64,000 nucleotides of DNA from Candidatus Bathyarchaeota archaeon. GTDB lineage: Archaea; Thermoproteota; Bathyarchaeia; TCS64. Of the stretch, positions 9,776-19,514 are shown piece after piece. Within the stretch, counting starts at the first letter, position 1. Every line of letters starts with the position of its first letter. The translations under genes were made by a program, and so were the position numbers. The notes below the pieces were generated by a model, which was not told the DNA's origin, did no database searches, and saw only the letters and a program-made list of their open reading frames with translations. The stretch covers positions 41,007-105,006 of the forward strand of contig JAGTQU010000002.1 of assembly GCA_018396695.1 (NCBI GenBank), written 5' to 3'.

Positions 9776-10450
9776 GTGATGAAGAAGATGGCTAAGTATC
9801 CCATCTCGCATAACGGTAAGAAAAAACTGGGAGAGTTTTTCAGAGACATATTAAGTTTTCACATACCCGCTTCGAAAGAAAAGATCCTTCTTGATCCCAC
9901 ATGTGGAAGAAGATATCTTTGGGAAGAGTATACTAAACCCGATTTAAGCGGTAATACGCGGCTTGAAGAATACGGCAAAGTAATTTTTTCAGACGTTAAG
10001 GATTATGGTCAAGAAATAGTGTCAGATGTAAGATCATTAAAATTTAACCAACAATTTGACGGGATAATCTACGACCCACCCTACTTCTTCGGATACTCTG
10101 GCTCAGATGATCCCCGGAGAGAAGACTATGGAGACTATGTTCAAACTTACGATGACCTTTTAGAGTTTATGGAGATAGCGAATGAGAGATTTCCTTCTTG
10201 GCTTAAAGACCACGGAAAATTAATTGTCAAATGTGCAGACCAATACCATACGAAGGAGAGGAGGTTCTACCCTCATCACTATACGTGGATAGATAAGCTA
10301 ACAAACTTTGAATTAATCGACATGTTCATCTTTATTCACCATAGAATGTCCCCGACAGCATTCCAAGTGAAAGATAGACCTTGTTCGGTAATCATGCACA
10401 CCTACTTCCTTGTCTTTAAAAAGGCTAAAAACATGATTCGAAACTTTTGA
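9776..10450 (+). CDS. DPPY-type SAM-dependent methyltransferase (DNA adenine/cytosine-N4 type), solitary
   Basis: DPTCGRRYLW and FDGIIYDPPYFFGYSGSDDPR motifs. Confidence 0.75.
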   Translation: MMKKMAKYPISHNGKKKLGEFFRDILSFHIPASKEKILLDPTCGRRYLWEEYTKPDLSGNTRLEEYGKVIFSDVKDYGQEIVSDVRSLKFNQQFDGIIYDPPYFFGYSGSDDPRREDYGDYVQTYDDLLEFMEIANERFPSWLKDHGKLIVKCADQYHTKERRFYPHHYTWIDKLTNFELIDMFIFIHHRMSPTAFQVKDRPCSVIMHTYFLVFKKAKNMIRNF

Positions 10451-10549
10451 CAATAATTTCTAACCTTTTAGAAGGTTGAACACGCAGATCAACATAATAA
10501 ATATTTAGATAGCGATGGAACGAAGCTCGAGCTCTCAAGATTCAATAAA

Positions 10550-11308
10550 CTACCTATTTGGAATAGTCTTTTTAGGTTTGAGCTCCGCATCGATTATGAT
10601 ATATCTTCCACTATCCCTCTCCCATAATCTTCTAGCCTTCCTCACCTCAATCCTGCTACTGAACCATGGAGCATCCAGAACGATCGTTTCCATCTCTCCG
10701 CCATCGCCGCAGATGTCGACACCATATTTCAAGTTTAGCTCTCTGAGTTCCTTTAAAGCTGTTGCGTCTATAAACCTCCCGAGCCAGCTCTCGTCTAATC
10801 CTCTAGCAGCGACAGCAGTTATCATTATGACCATATCTGATGCGATCATCTCTCCTAGAAGCTTCTCCCCTTCCATCCCCCATAAAGGGGTGATGTGCTC
10901 AATGTTGAGACTACTACATATACTGTCAATCCTCTTTTTTTGATACGAGGAGGAGATTGCCCCTGAGACAATACCTTCAACGCCAAGCGATGAGATAGCC
11001 TTTCTTAAATCTTCAAGTTCTTCGTCTCTATTACCTGAGGTTTTAAATATGGTCTGCGGAATGCCTACCGCCTCAGCCACCATGCCAGCGATATCTATAT
11101 TCGCCGTGTGAAACATCCAGCTGTCAGGGTTCTCAGATAACATCGTCAACAAGTGTTTGACCTTTCCCGACCTCTTTTGGACTAGGTGAGTCGCATACGT
11201 ACTATCCTTCCCACCTGTGAACAGCGATGCTAAGCCCAATCTGAAAAACCTATCCTGAATATTCAAGTCCTCTTGATTAATCTTTTTTAGGTTAAAGGTG
11301 TCTTCCAT
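10550..11308 (-). CDS. dph6: diphthine--ammonia ligase family (ATP-pyrophosphatase)
   Basis: LFTGGKDSTYATHL PP-loop, EGIVSGAISSSYQKKRIDSIC, TPLWGM. Confidence 0.88.
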   Translation of the reverse strand: MEDTFNLKKINQEDLNIQDRFFRLGLASLFTGGKDSTYATHLVQKRSGKVKHLLTMLSENPDSWMFHTANIDIAGMVAEAVGIPQTIFKTSGNRDEELEDLRKAISSLGVEGIVSGAISSSYQKKRIDSICSSLNIEHITPLWGMEGEKLLGEMIASDMVIMITAVAARGLDESWLGRFIDATALKELRELNLKYGVDICGDGGEMETIVLDAPWFSSRIEVRKARRLWERDSGRYIIIDAELKPKKTIPNR

Positions 11309-11476
11309 AGATTAGGCAAAAGAAAACGTGGAAGAGTAATCTATTCTTTTTCTGTTTGCAGGCTCCTAGCATCAGCATCTAAGCTGAAACAACTTGAACC
11401 ATTACTCCAATTTAAAATGAATGAAAGATGTTCGAAGGATGGAAAATATTCTTAATAACATTGAGACTAGGATTAT

Positions 11477-13168
11477 ATGGTGAGGTTTCTGACTTATATT
11501 TTTCAGAGACGACTTTCCAGACCCGTTCGAGAGAGCTGCATTGTAAAGAACGGTGTCGTAGCCTCTAAGCATCCCCTCATCGGTAAAACTGGTGTAGACA
11601 TCATGAGAAAAGGTGGGAACGCCATCGATGCTGCCGTCGCCTCAGCATTCGTTGACTGCGTCGTTGAGCCAGCCATGAATGGAATAGGAGGGGAAGGAGT
11701 TATGGCAATTCACACGGCAAAAGGCGAAAACATCATCATAGACTACGTAGGGAGGCCATCTAAAAACTGTACACCGGACATGTACGAATTAATTGAAGAG
11801 GCCGAACCAGGGTGGATGGGATGGAGGAGGACTAGGAACGATGAGAATATTGTGGGCTACAAAGCCGCCGTCGTTCCTGGAACAGTAGCAGGGCTTTCTA
11901 AGGCGCTTGAACTCTATGGAACAATGGAGCTGAAGGAGGTGCTCGAGCCTGCGATCAAGATCGCTGAGGAAGGCTTCATCGTAGGCTGGTGGACTGTCTC
12001 TCACATAATAAGTGGTATGGAAACTTTTTCAAGATTTCCCCATTGGAGGAAACTCTTTCTAGTTGATGGATTATATCCTCCGAGACCATACAATCACCGG
12101 TTAAGACGTTCGCCGAGCCTGCTCGTAAACAAAGATCTTGCGAGGACCCTCCGGCTGATCTCTGAAGCGGGTCCTGAAGCATTCTATAAAGGTGAGGTAG
12201 CTGAAGCGATAGCTAATGATATGCTCGAGAATGGAGGCTTGATAACCCTCGAGGATCTACGGATCTACGAACCACTGGTTCTGAAACCTACTCCTGGAAC
12301 CTATAGAGGGTTAGAGGTTGTTTACGATCCGAGTCATGCAGGTCTGACACTCATAGAGATGCTCAATATTCTTGAAGGCTTTGACCTCTCATCCTACGGC
12401 TTTGGTTCCTTTAAACACCTGCACCTGCTCGCCGAGGCTATTGGTTTAGCCTTCTCGGATAGGTTCGAGTTTATGGGAGACCCTGAGTTCATAGAAGTGC
12501 CACAAAAAACCTTAGCTTCAAAAAAATATGCCGAAGAAAGGAGGAAAGAGATTAGTTTCGAAAGAGCAGCCGAGATTCATCCAGGGGATCCGTGGCATTC
12601 GGAGGAGTGTACCACTGTCCTCGCCATTGCTGACTCTCAGGGGAATTCTGTAGTCGTCAATCAGACGCTTGTGAATATTTTTGGCTGCGGAGTAGTCGTC
12701 CCAGGAACAGGGATCGTCTTGAATAATGCGATGTATGGATTAAACCCTGAACCAGGACACGCTAACTCGATTAACGGAAGGAAGAGAAGAATCCAGAACG
12801 TCTGTCCAATTATATTGTTGAAGGAGGGGGCTCCTTACCTCTCTGTCGGAGCCCCTGGGGGGAGAGCAATCCAGCCTTCGATAGTTCAGACGATCGTCAA
12901 TGTGGTCGATTTCGGGATGGATATCCAATCCGCCATCGATTCTCCAAGGATTGTAAGAGAGACAGATGAAGTGTTAATCGATAACCGCTTCTCGAAAGAG
13001 GTTTACGAGAAGCTTCTGAGTATTGGTCATAGGGGATTCTACATAGATAACGAGATTGGAAACTGGGGCAGACCTGTAGGGATCGTCAGCGACTTTGAGA
13101 AAGGTCTCCTTTATGGAGGTTGTGATTGTAGCTTCCTCGGATTCGAGGCTGAAGCTGTAGGATTCTAA
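11477..13168 (+). CDS. gamma-glutamyltransferase family protein
   Basis: GGNAIDAAVASAFVDCVVEPAMNGIGGEG, catalytic region ECTTVLAIADSQGN, GAPGGRAIQPSIVQ; no obvious signal peptide. Confidence 0.9.
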   Translation: MVRFLTYIFQRRLSRPVRESCIVKNGVVASKHPLIGKTGVDIMRKGGNAIDAAVASAFVDCVVEPAMNGIGGEGVMAIHTAKGENIIIDYVGRPSKNCTPDMYELIEEAEPGWMGWRRTRNDENIVGYKAAVVPGTVAGLSKALELYGTMELKEVLEPAIKIAEEGFIVGWWTVSHIISGMETFSRFPHWRKLFLVDGLYPPRPYNHRLRRSPSLLVNKDLARTLRLISEAGPEAFYKGEVAEAIANDMLENGGLITLEDLRIYEPLVLKPTPGTYRGLEVVYDPSHAGLTLIEMLNILEGFDLSSYGFGSFKHLHLLAEAIGLAFSDRFEFMGDPEFIEVPQKTLASKKYAEERRKEISFERAAEIHPGDPWHSEECTTVLAIADSQGNSVVVNQTLVNIFGCGVVVPGTGIVLNNAMYGLNPEPGHANSINGRKRRIQNVCPIILLKEGAPYLSVGAPGGRAIQPSIVQTIVNVVDFGMDIQSAIDSPRIVRETDEVLIDNRFSKEVYEKLLSIGHRGFYIDNEIGNWGRPVGIVSDFEKGLLYGGCDCSFLGFEAEAVGF

Positions 13169-13293
13169 ACCTTCTCTAATTTTTTCTAATTTCCTCTTCT
13201 TCAACATCTGAATATTCTTCTTGGAAGTAAATTTTGGAAAAGTGCAGTATTTGATAGGGTTAGAAGTTCGGAGTAATCTTATTTGAAACGGGA

Positions 13294-14400
13294 TTATCTA
13301 TTCCCTATTAGCCTCTTTGCTTTTTCAATTATATCTAGGTCTTCACTTCTTCTACTTTTGAACCGTAATACGAATAAAGATATGCTGAGAATACCTAGTC
13401 CTATTATTGCATAAATATACAGGTTTTCTGAATCTCGCAGCTGTTTTATCTCTAATTCTTTATAATAGATCTCATCAAGGTAACTAAGCTTTATATCTTC
13501 TATATCTGCAGCCAACGTTTTATATTTGCTGAATTGAACTAGCTTTAATGTTAAGGAGTTCAGCAAGATCTCTTCTGGTCTATGCCGCCAGTTTTCTATT
13601 TTATTCGAAACTGAGATATAATCCCCTTTTTCAAAAAGATCCTTTATTTCATAATAATCTTTCAAGATATTTGCATAATCTATGTCTAATGTTTCTCCTG
13701 TCTTATTCTCTATATCCCCTTTATACCTAAGAAATGATTCAACCGATTCTCCTATCTCACTTATTTTATTACTTATGTATTGAATCTTTTCATCACTCAC
13801 TATATAGTAGTAATCTGTTTCAAACTCGAAAAGCTCTGGTCCCGCGAAGTAAGTCCTGTTCTCAAATGAACCATTTTGGATGCTGTAAACTTCGCCATAG
13901 ACCTTTATGTTTAATGAGAGCCTAAGCCATTCATCTAAAGCCGCGTCTTTCATGTCGTAAGTCTGATTACAATGGTAGATGAAATGTGGTTCAACCTGCT
14001 CTCCAATCTCCGGAAGTTTGACGGTGGATGACTGCTCCGATTCCCTTAACTTAGCCCCGTATATCATCTTATTTGTTCCGTATCTGATGACCCCTTCCTT
14101 ACTTAAGATAAATCTAGTTTTAATTATGAGATTGCCTGAGAAAAAAATTTCAGGTGCTAAAAAAAGTTCGTCACTCCTTAATGTAAGATTATTGTTAGCG
14201 ATAGAGAGTTGAAAAGTATAGTTCTCTCCAGTATTCAACTGGTTATACAGGAATTCAGGAGTGACCTTAAACCCAATTTTTAACGACTCTTCGGAAGCTG
14301 AAGCTGAGTTGATAAGCATAGGCATTAAAAGTAGTATTAGTAGTATCTGTCCATTCAGGAACCTCTGAGTTTTACTTAAATTTTGACAGCATCTAAACAC
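13294..14400 (-). CDS. hypothetical secreted/membrane-anchored protein
   Basis: Signal-like N-terminus FLNGQILLILLLMPMLINSASASE and C-terminal TM. GTG at 14400 after GGAGGTT SD is preferred over the track start at 14424. Confidence 0.65.
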   Translation of the reverse strand: MFRCCQNLSKTQRFLNGQILLILLLMPMLINSASASEESLKIGFKVTPEFLYNQLNTGENYTFQLSIANNNLTLRSDELFLAPEIFFSGNLIIKTRFILSKEGVIRYGTNKMIYGAKLRESEQSSTVKLPEIGEQVEPHFIYHCNQTYDMKDAALDEWLRLSLNIKVYGEVYSIQNGSFENRTYFAGPELFEFETDYYYIVSDEKIQYISNKISEIGESVESFLRYKGDIENKTGETLDIDYANILKDYYEIKDLFEKGDYISVSNKIENWRHRPEEILLNSLTLKLVQFSKYKTLAADIEDIKLSYLDEIYYKELEIKQLRDSENLYIYAIIGLGILSISLFVLRFKSRRSEDLDIIEKAKRLIGNR

Positions 14401-14488
14401 GTCAACAACCTCCCTACACTCCAATGGAGTTGGCTAAGAGAGGCCCTAGGGTCAACTCCTAGCCTTACGCAATCTCTTAATCGAGGAG

Positions 14489-14821
14489 TCAACTTATCTT
14501 CTTGAGGATATCAGCTATCTCGTCTATGGCTAAGAGTTCTTTTTGAACCTTCTCCAGTTCGTCTTGAAGACCCCTCTTTCTTTCCTCAAGCTTCGGGAGA
14601 ATCTGATCAATCTCCAAAATTTTCTCTTTAATTTTTTCAATGTTTTCTTCTAGGTCTTCTCTCCTCTCGTTCAATTTTGGCAGTATTTCATAAAACTCCT
14701 TAAGCTTATCCTTTAAGTTATTCAGAATCTCTGAAGGAGAGACACTTTGTGGAGTGGCTTTCTTCTCTACCTCATCTTCCTCTTCGAAGTCCCCGATCCT
14801 GAAGATTTTTTTGATCTCCAT
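14489..14821 (-). CDS. coiled-coil protein
   Basis: Long heptad-like E/K/L-rich segment; same-strand neighbour of 13294-14400. Confidence 0.6.
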   Translation of the reverse strand: MEIKKIFRIGDFEEEDEVEKKATPQSVSPSEILNNLKDKLKEFYEILPKLNERREDLEENIEKIKEKILEIDQILPKLEERKRGLQDELEKVQKELLAIDEIADILKKIS

Positions 14822-15006
14822 ACAATCCCTGAAAGTAAGGAAAAATTATATTAAAAATATTATGAACCTAAAATCTATTACAATATTAATGTTTGAAATC
14901 TTTATCAAGATAATTCCTTTAAAAACTACACTCTAAATATACATCTTATTAAACCCCTTCATTTATATTCCTTCAAAAAAAGTTTTTCATATTGTTCTTT
15001 TCAATA

Positions 15007-15493
15007 TTACTCTTTTAAGACGCCTGAGGATTGGATCGCCTTAACTATGAAGTATCCGAAGAAGGCTATAGCGACGATGCTGCTTAAAGTGATGCTGGCT
15101 ATCATCGATCCCCAGACGGGGGGCTGATGGGAAAATCTGGGGGTGGAAAATATATCCAAAGGTACCCGTCAACTACGATGCCTACTAGGAGAGCGCCTAA
15201 TAGACAAGCAATGAATAGACGCCTCCTAAAATAGTAAATAGTTGCCGCGGATATGAGATTAGCTAGAGGCTCTAGAATAACATCTAAAGGACCCAGCCAG
15301 TAGTAGGCGTTGCTTATCAATGCTCCTAGGAGACGCTGAAGACTGCTGGCCAACCAAAGACGGCTGATAAAGGGATCAGGCAATCTGCGATCCTTAACTG
15401 GATCAGTCTGTAAGATATCGGCGCGAAAACGATTACAAGCGCAGCGTATAATGCGCTAATCACAGATAATAGGCTAGTCTGTCTAACTTTCAT
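15007..15493 (-). pseudogene. QueT-like (COG4708) ECF transporter S-component, split by two frameshifts
   Basis: Three reading-frame segments join as MKVRQTSLLSVISALYAALVIVFAPISYRLIQLRIADCLIPLSAVFGWPAVFSVS / LLGALISNAYYWLGPLDVILEPLANLISAATIYYFRRRLFIACLLGALLVGIVVDGYLWIYFPPPDFPIS / PPVWGSMIASITLSSIVAIAFFGYFIVKAIQSSGVLKE; shifts near 15338 and at the C6 run 15118-15123. Confidence 0.8.
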
Positions 15494-15558
15494 ACTCACC
15501 TCACACATCCGGGGTTTCTACAGCGGAACGGTCGGAGGTGGCCCCGCCCACCCGCTTT
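15494..15558 (-). promoter_or_regulatory. candidate structured 5' leader (SD-sequestering switch) of the queT-like gene
   Basis: TATA-like TTAATATAAA at 15581-15590 (minus); leader has AGCGG/CCGCU, CGGGG/CCCCG and CACCUC/GAGGUG(SD) complementarities plus competing GGUGG/CCACC. Confidence 0.45.
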
Positions 15559-15818
15559 AATGAAGCTTATTAAAGAGATCTTTATATTAATTTCCTCTCA
15601 GATCTTGCTTTGAAAACATCGTGTTGTTGAAGGCCTTGGCATATAAGGAATAGCTTAAAACGGTTTCTCTAAACCTTTTTTAAAGTCGGCGTGTCTAAAA
15701 CGGGGTTGAACATCTTAATGGCTTCCAAATCATAGTAGTTGGATTTTGGACCCGGATCGTTCAAATACTCCTTATCGAGTTCTATTTTTATTCTAATTTT
15801 AATGGGGAGGCGGGGACC

Positions 15819-16652
15819 ATGCAGGTTATAAAGGATTTCCATGTTCATGAACACCACTCGGGGGATGCGCCTGGAGCAACCGTTACCGATTACTGTAGGG
15901 TAGCTGAGGAGAGGGGTTTCGACGAGATATGCTTCACGACCCATTTTATCATCGCAGGTAAAGATGCTAATAATGGTCTCCACCCTAGTCTAATATCCGA
16001 GTATATTGATGAGATCGAGTCAGCTCAAGCCTCAACCAGTGTTAAGCTTAGAATAGGATTGGAGGTTGATTATTTTCCTGAAGCGGAAGCTCTCCTCTCC
16101 TCCATTCTCGATGAGTATCCTCTAGATTTTGTTCTAGGGAGCCTCCACTATATAAGGGGCTTCGATATAGGGGATAGGGCAGGCTCCGTCGCTTTCTTTG
16201 GAGGCAGAAAAATTCAGGAATGTCTCGAAACATATTACGAAGGATGGCGGGAAGCGGTAGAGAGCGGGCTCTTCGACGTGATGGCTCACCCCGACTATTT
16301 TAGGAAATACTTGAATCTTAGCAGACCTGGGCCTCTAAGCTTCAGCGAATACGGGTCGACTGTTTACGAAGCAATAGACGCTCTGAAAGCCTATAAGGTA
16401 GGGTTTGAGGTTAACCCCTCAGGCTATAGGCATGGAATTGGCGACTGTTATCCTATCCTTGGGTTCCTGAGAGAATTGAAGAGTGAGGGGATCGATATAA
16501 TAACCATAGGCTCGGACTGCCACTCCTATACTAAGCTTGGTGAAAGATTAGAGGAGGCAGTGAAAAGAGTTAGAGAGGTTGGCTACTCTAATATAAGTGT
16601 CTTCGAAGACAGGCGGAGGCGGGGCATAGAACTCGAGAAAATCGTGAAATGA
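15819..16652 (+). CDS. PHP-domain phosphoesterase (histidinol-phosphatase-like)
   Basis: DFHVHEHHSGDA, EVDYFPE, GSLHYIRG, AHPDYF, GSDCHSYTKLG. Confidence 0.9.
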   Translation: MQVIKDFHVHEHHSGDAPGATVTDYCRVAEERGFDEICFTTHFIIAGKDANNGLHPSLISEYIDEIESAQASTSVKLRIGLEVDYFPEAEALLSSILDEYPLDFVLGSLHYIRGFDIGDRAGSVAFFGGRKIQECLETYYEGWREAVESGLFDVMAHPDYFRKYLNLSRPGPLSFSEYGSTVYEAIDALKAYKVGFEVNPSGYRHGIGDCYPILGFLRELKSEGIDIITIGSDCHSYTKLGERLEEAVKRVREVGYSNISVFEDRRRRGIELEKIVK

Positions 16653-16724
16653 GATTTAAGACTCGAAACTTCTCGATAATATTAAGAAAACTGGAAGCAT
16701 AATACCAGACAGGAGTGTTGATCA

Positions 16725-18053
16725 ATGGATGAAAGAATTGAATCAACCTTCTCATATATAGACTCTCATCGAGAAGACACGGTGAAGTATCTCCAAAAGC
16801 TTGTTAGAATAGACACTCAAGTTCCGCCTGGACTAAATTATGATAAAATATGCGAACTAATGGAGTCAAAGTTTTCTGAGTATGGTTGCAGTGTAAGTTT
16901 ACATGAAGCGACTGAGGATTATCTGAAGAGCTCAGGAGCGGACTTCTTACGGTTAGAAGGAGCTAGATGCAATATTGTAGCCCGATATGGGGGCTTAGTT
17001 AAGCATCCAGCCCTCCACATAAGCGCCCACATCGATACAGCAGCCATCCAAAAGGAGGGGTGGACAGTTGACCCACTAGGTGGGCTCCATACTAAGGATA
17101 ACAAATACGGCCGAAGCATCTATGACAAGGGAGGAGGATACGTATGGGGAAGGGGAAGCTGCGACGATAAAGGCTCGATCACTGCGATGACCTATGCGTT
17201 GGAAGCTCTCCATGAGACGGGCGTGAAGCTGAAGGGGAGCCTGATACTGACCGGAAACTGTGACGAGGAGATCGGCGGGATAGCTGGCTTAGGGTTTCTG
17301 TTTAAGGAAGGCATAGTAAAGGCGGATTATGGAATCCAACTCGACGGTAGCATAAATAGTATAGGATTAGCGGCGCAAGGGAGAGCAAGATTTCTTATCC
17401 GAACCCGTGGAAAATCATACCATGGCCAGATGCCTATCCTCGGCGTCAACGCTATAGAAAAAATGTCCAAGATTAATGTAGCTTTAACAGATTACTGGAA
17501 GAACGTTTTATTAAAGAGACAGATACCAGTTCCTGGAATAGAACTCCCCAAGGAGTTGAGGAGCATAGGCATAGACAAGCTCACTGCCATGTTGAATATA
17601 GGCACAATTAAGGGTGGAGTGCAGGGGGCTACCGTCCCAGACTTGTGTGAGGAAGAAGTGCTCCGCGGGATGGTCCCAGGGGAGTCTTTCGAAGAAGTTA
17701 GGAGAGAGTTAGTCTCGGTTATCGAAGACGTAAAAGCCAGCGATCCCGGCATTCGTTACGATGTTGACCTGATTAATGCTAGGGAAGGTTATGTAGTCTC
17801 CTACGATGACCCATACATCCAGAAAGCTAAGAGGATTGTGGGAGAGGTTCTTGGGCGAGAGGTGCCGTTTACAGGTAGCCTTGCAAGCACAGACATGAAC
17901 TACCAGGTGAATGAAGGAAAGATGCCCTGTTTCAGCATAGGCGTAGGTGAACCATTCTCAAACGTGCATAAGCCCGACGAGTCTGTCTCAGTCGACGCTA
18001 TAGCTCAAGGCGCTAAGATAATAGCCTCAATGATAATCCACATATTAAGTTGA
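16725..18053 (+). CDS. M20 family metallopeptidase (ArgE/DapE-like)
   Basis: ISAHIDTAA, WGRGSCDDKGS, GNCDEEIGG, GVGEPFSNVHKPDESV. Confidence 0.9.
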   Translation: MDERIESTFSYIDSHREDTVKYLQKLVRIDTQVPPGLNYDKICELMESKFSEYGCSVSLHEATEDYLKSSGADFLRLEGARCNIVARYGGLVKHPALHISAHIDTAAIQKEGWTVDPLGGLHTKDNKYGRSIYDKGGGYVWGRGSCDDKGSITAMTYALEALHETGVKLKGSLILTGNCDEEIGGIAGLGFLFKEGIVKADYGIQLDGSINSIGLAAQGRARFLIRTRGKSYHGQMPILGVNAIEKMSKINVALTDYWKNVLLKRQIPVPGIELPKELRSIGIDKLTAMLNIGTIKGGVQGATVPDLCEEEVLRGMVPGESFEEVRRELVSVIEDVKASDPGIRYDVDLINAREGYVVSYDDPYIQKAKRIVGEVLGREVPFTGSLASTDMNYQVNEGKMPCFSIGVGEPFSNVHKPDESVSVDAIAQGAKIIASMIIHILS

Positions 18054-18060
18054 CAGATTC

Positions 18061-19281
18061 TTATGGGGGAGGTCTCTCCCCTAAAATTACTTGAACATCG
18101 ATTATGCTATTGCTTCTAAGGATCTTCATGTTTACGGAGTCTCCCGGCTTCTTATACCTCTCCATGTATACTATCAAGTCGTAGAGGTTTTTCACCACAT
18201 TGTTCTCCACGCCTAGAATGACATCCCCGCCTATTCTGACTGTGGTACCCTCTATTGCAACATCCATCGTCCCGCCTCTCAGCCCAGCTTTTTCTGCAGG
18301 TCCACCTGGGACGACTGTGGTTATTAAGGCTCCTTTAGTTTTCTTATCTAGACCCATAGCTTCAGCTATCGCAGGTGTTAAGTCCATCCCCTGGATCCCG
18401 AGGTAAGGATGGCTATAAGATCCCTTACTTATTAGTGATGGAACCTCCCTTGCAATAGTGTTTGAGGGAATCGCGAAGCCTATCCCTGAGAATTGACGCG
18501 TCTCACTTATGATCGCGGTATTCATCCCGACAACCTCTCCTTTAAGGTTTAGAAGAGGCCCTCCACTATTCCCAGGGTTGATAGCTGCATCCGTCTGGAT
18601 GACGTCTACTATCGCATATCCTGCTGGAGCCTCCATCTGCCTTCCTAGAGCGCTTACAATGCCAAGGGTCATGGTGCTCGCGAGGCCGTAAGGGTTCCCT
18701 ATGGCTACGACTGTTTCACCGACGACGAGCTCTGAAGAGTCTCCAAGTCTTAAGGGATAGAGTATAGACGGGTCTACGTCGACGTCGACGACTGCAAGAT
18801 CGGAATACGGATCTCTTCCAACAAGCTTCGCTTGAACCGTCGTCCCATCTATGAATGTAACTTCGATCTTCAGTGAGTTTTCGACTACATGGTTATTAGT
18901 TATGATCCTGCCCTCAGTATCGTAGACGAAGCCTGAGCCTTGGCCGCTACCTGTTAAAGTAGTCACTTTGATGAGAACTACGGACCTCCGAGTAGCATTA
19001 TAGACTTGGGTTTGGAGGAGGCTCTCTGAATTGTTGCCAAGCCTCAGCAGCTTCAACTCTTCCTTAAGCGATGATAACTCGAAATTTGTGCTAGAATGCT
19101 GGAACTTTAATAGCTCCATCTCTCTATCTAACCTAGAGACTTGAAGATTGAAATCGATGGTGAAAAAAACGATTGCGGTTATGTTAGCCACTAAGAGCAA
19201 GGCTACTACTATAGCGAGTTTATCCCTCTTAGGTTTTCTTACCTCTACGTTATATGTTTCAGACTCTTCAGCATCCAACAT
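18061..19281 (-). CDS. HtrA/DegP-like trypsin + PDZ serine protease, TM-anchored
   Basis: N-terminal TM, SGSGFVYDTEGRIITNNHVV, YSDLAVVDVD, AAINPGNSGGPLLN, PDZ region. Confidence 0.93.
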   Translation of the reverse strand: MLDAEESETYNVEVRKPKRDKLAIVVALLLVANITAIVFFTIDFNLQVSRLDREMELLKFQHSSTNFELSSLKEELKLLRLGNNSESLLQTQVYNATRRSVVLIKVTTLTGSGQGSGFVYDTEGRIITNNHVVENSLKIEVTFIDGTTVQAKLVGRDPYSDLAVVDVDVDPSILYPLRLGDSSELVVGETVVAIGNPYGLASTMTLGIVSALGRQMEAPAGYAIVDVIQTDAAINPGNSGGPLLNLKGEVVGMNTAIISETRQFSGIGFAIPSNTIAREVPSLISKGSYSHPYLGIQGMDLTPAIAEAMGLDKKTKGALITTVVPGGPAEKAGLRGGTMDVAIEGTTVRIGGDVILGVENNVVKNLYDLIVYMERYKKPGDSVNMKILRSNSIIDVQVILGERPPP

Positions 19282-19514
19282 TCATCACTGAAGAATAGAA
19301 TTCTGTTTCCCAAAAATAAGTTATTCGAAACATTTGCATAAACATGTTTCTCTGTTAAGAGGATTGGTAAACCATGAGGCTTCAGCAGGATACTTGAGTA
19401 TTAGAAAAGCTCTAAAGTATCTCCTAATAAGAAGTTAATATCGCGCTTCAAACTATTTCTTCAGAATATAGATACTCGGCAGATCATAGCATTAGAAACT
19501 GTTATTATCAATTC

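Noticed and set aside
15326-15343. Programmed -1 frameshift at the first queT break
   Set aside because: No X XXY YYZ slippery heptamer at CGTCTCCTAGG, and a second independent shift occurs at a homopolymer; indel or assembly error is simpler.
15669-15983. 104-aa minus-strand ORF
   Set aside because: Mostly antisense to the PHP phosphoesterase, no family features.
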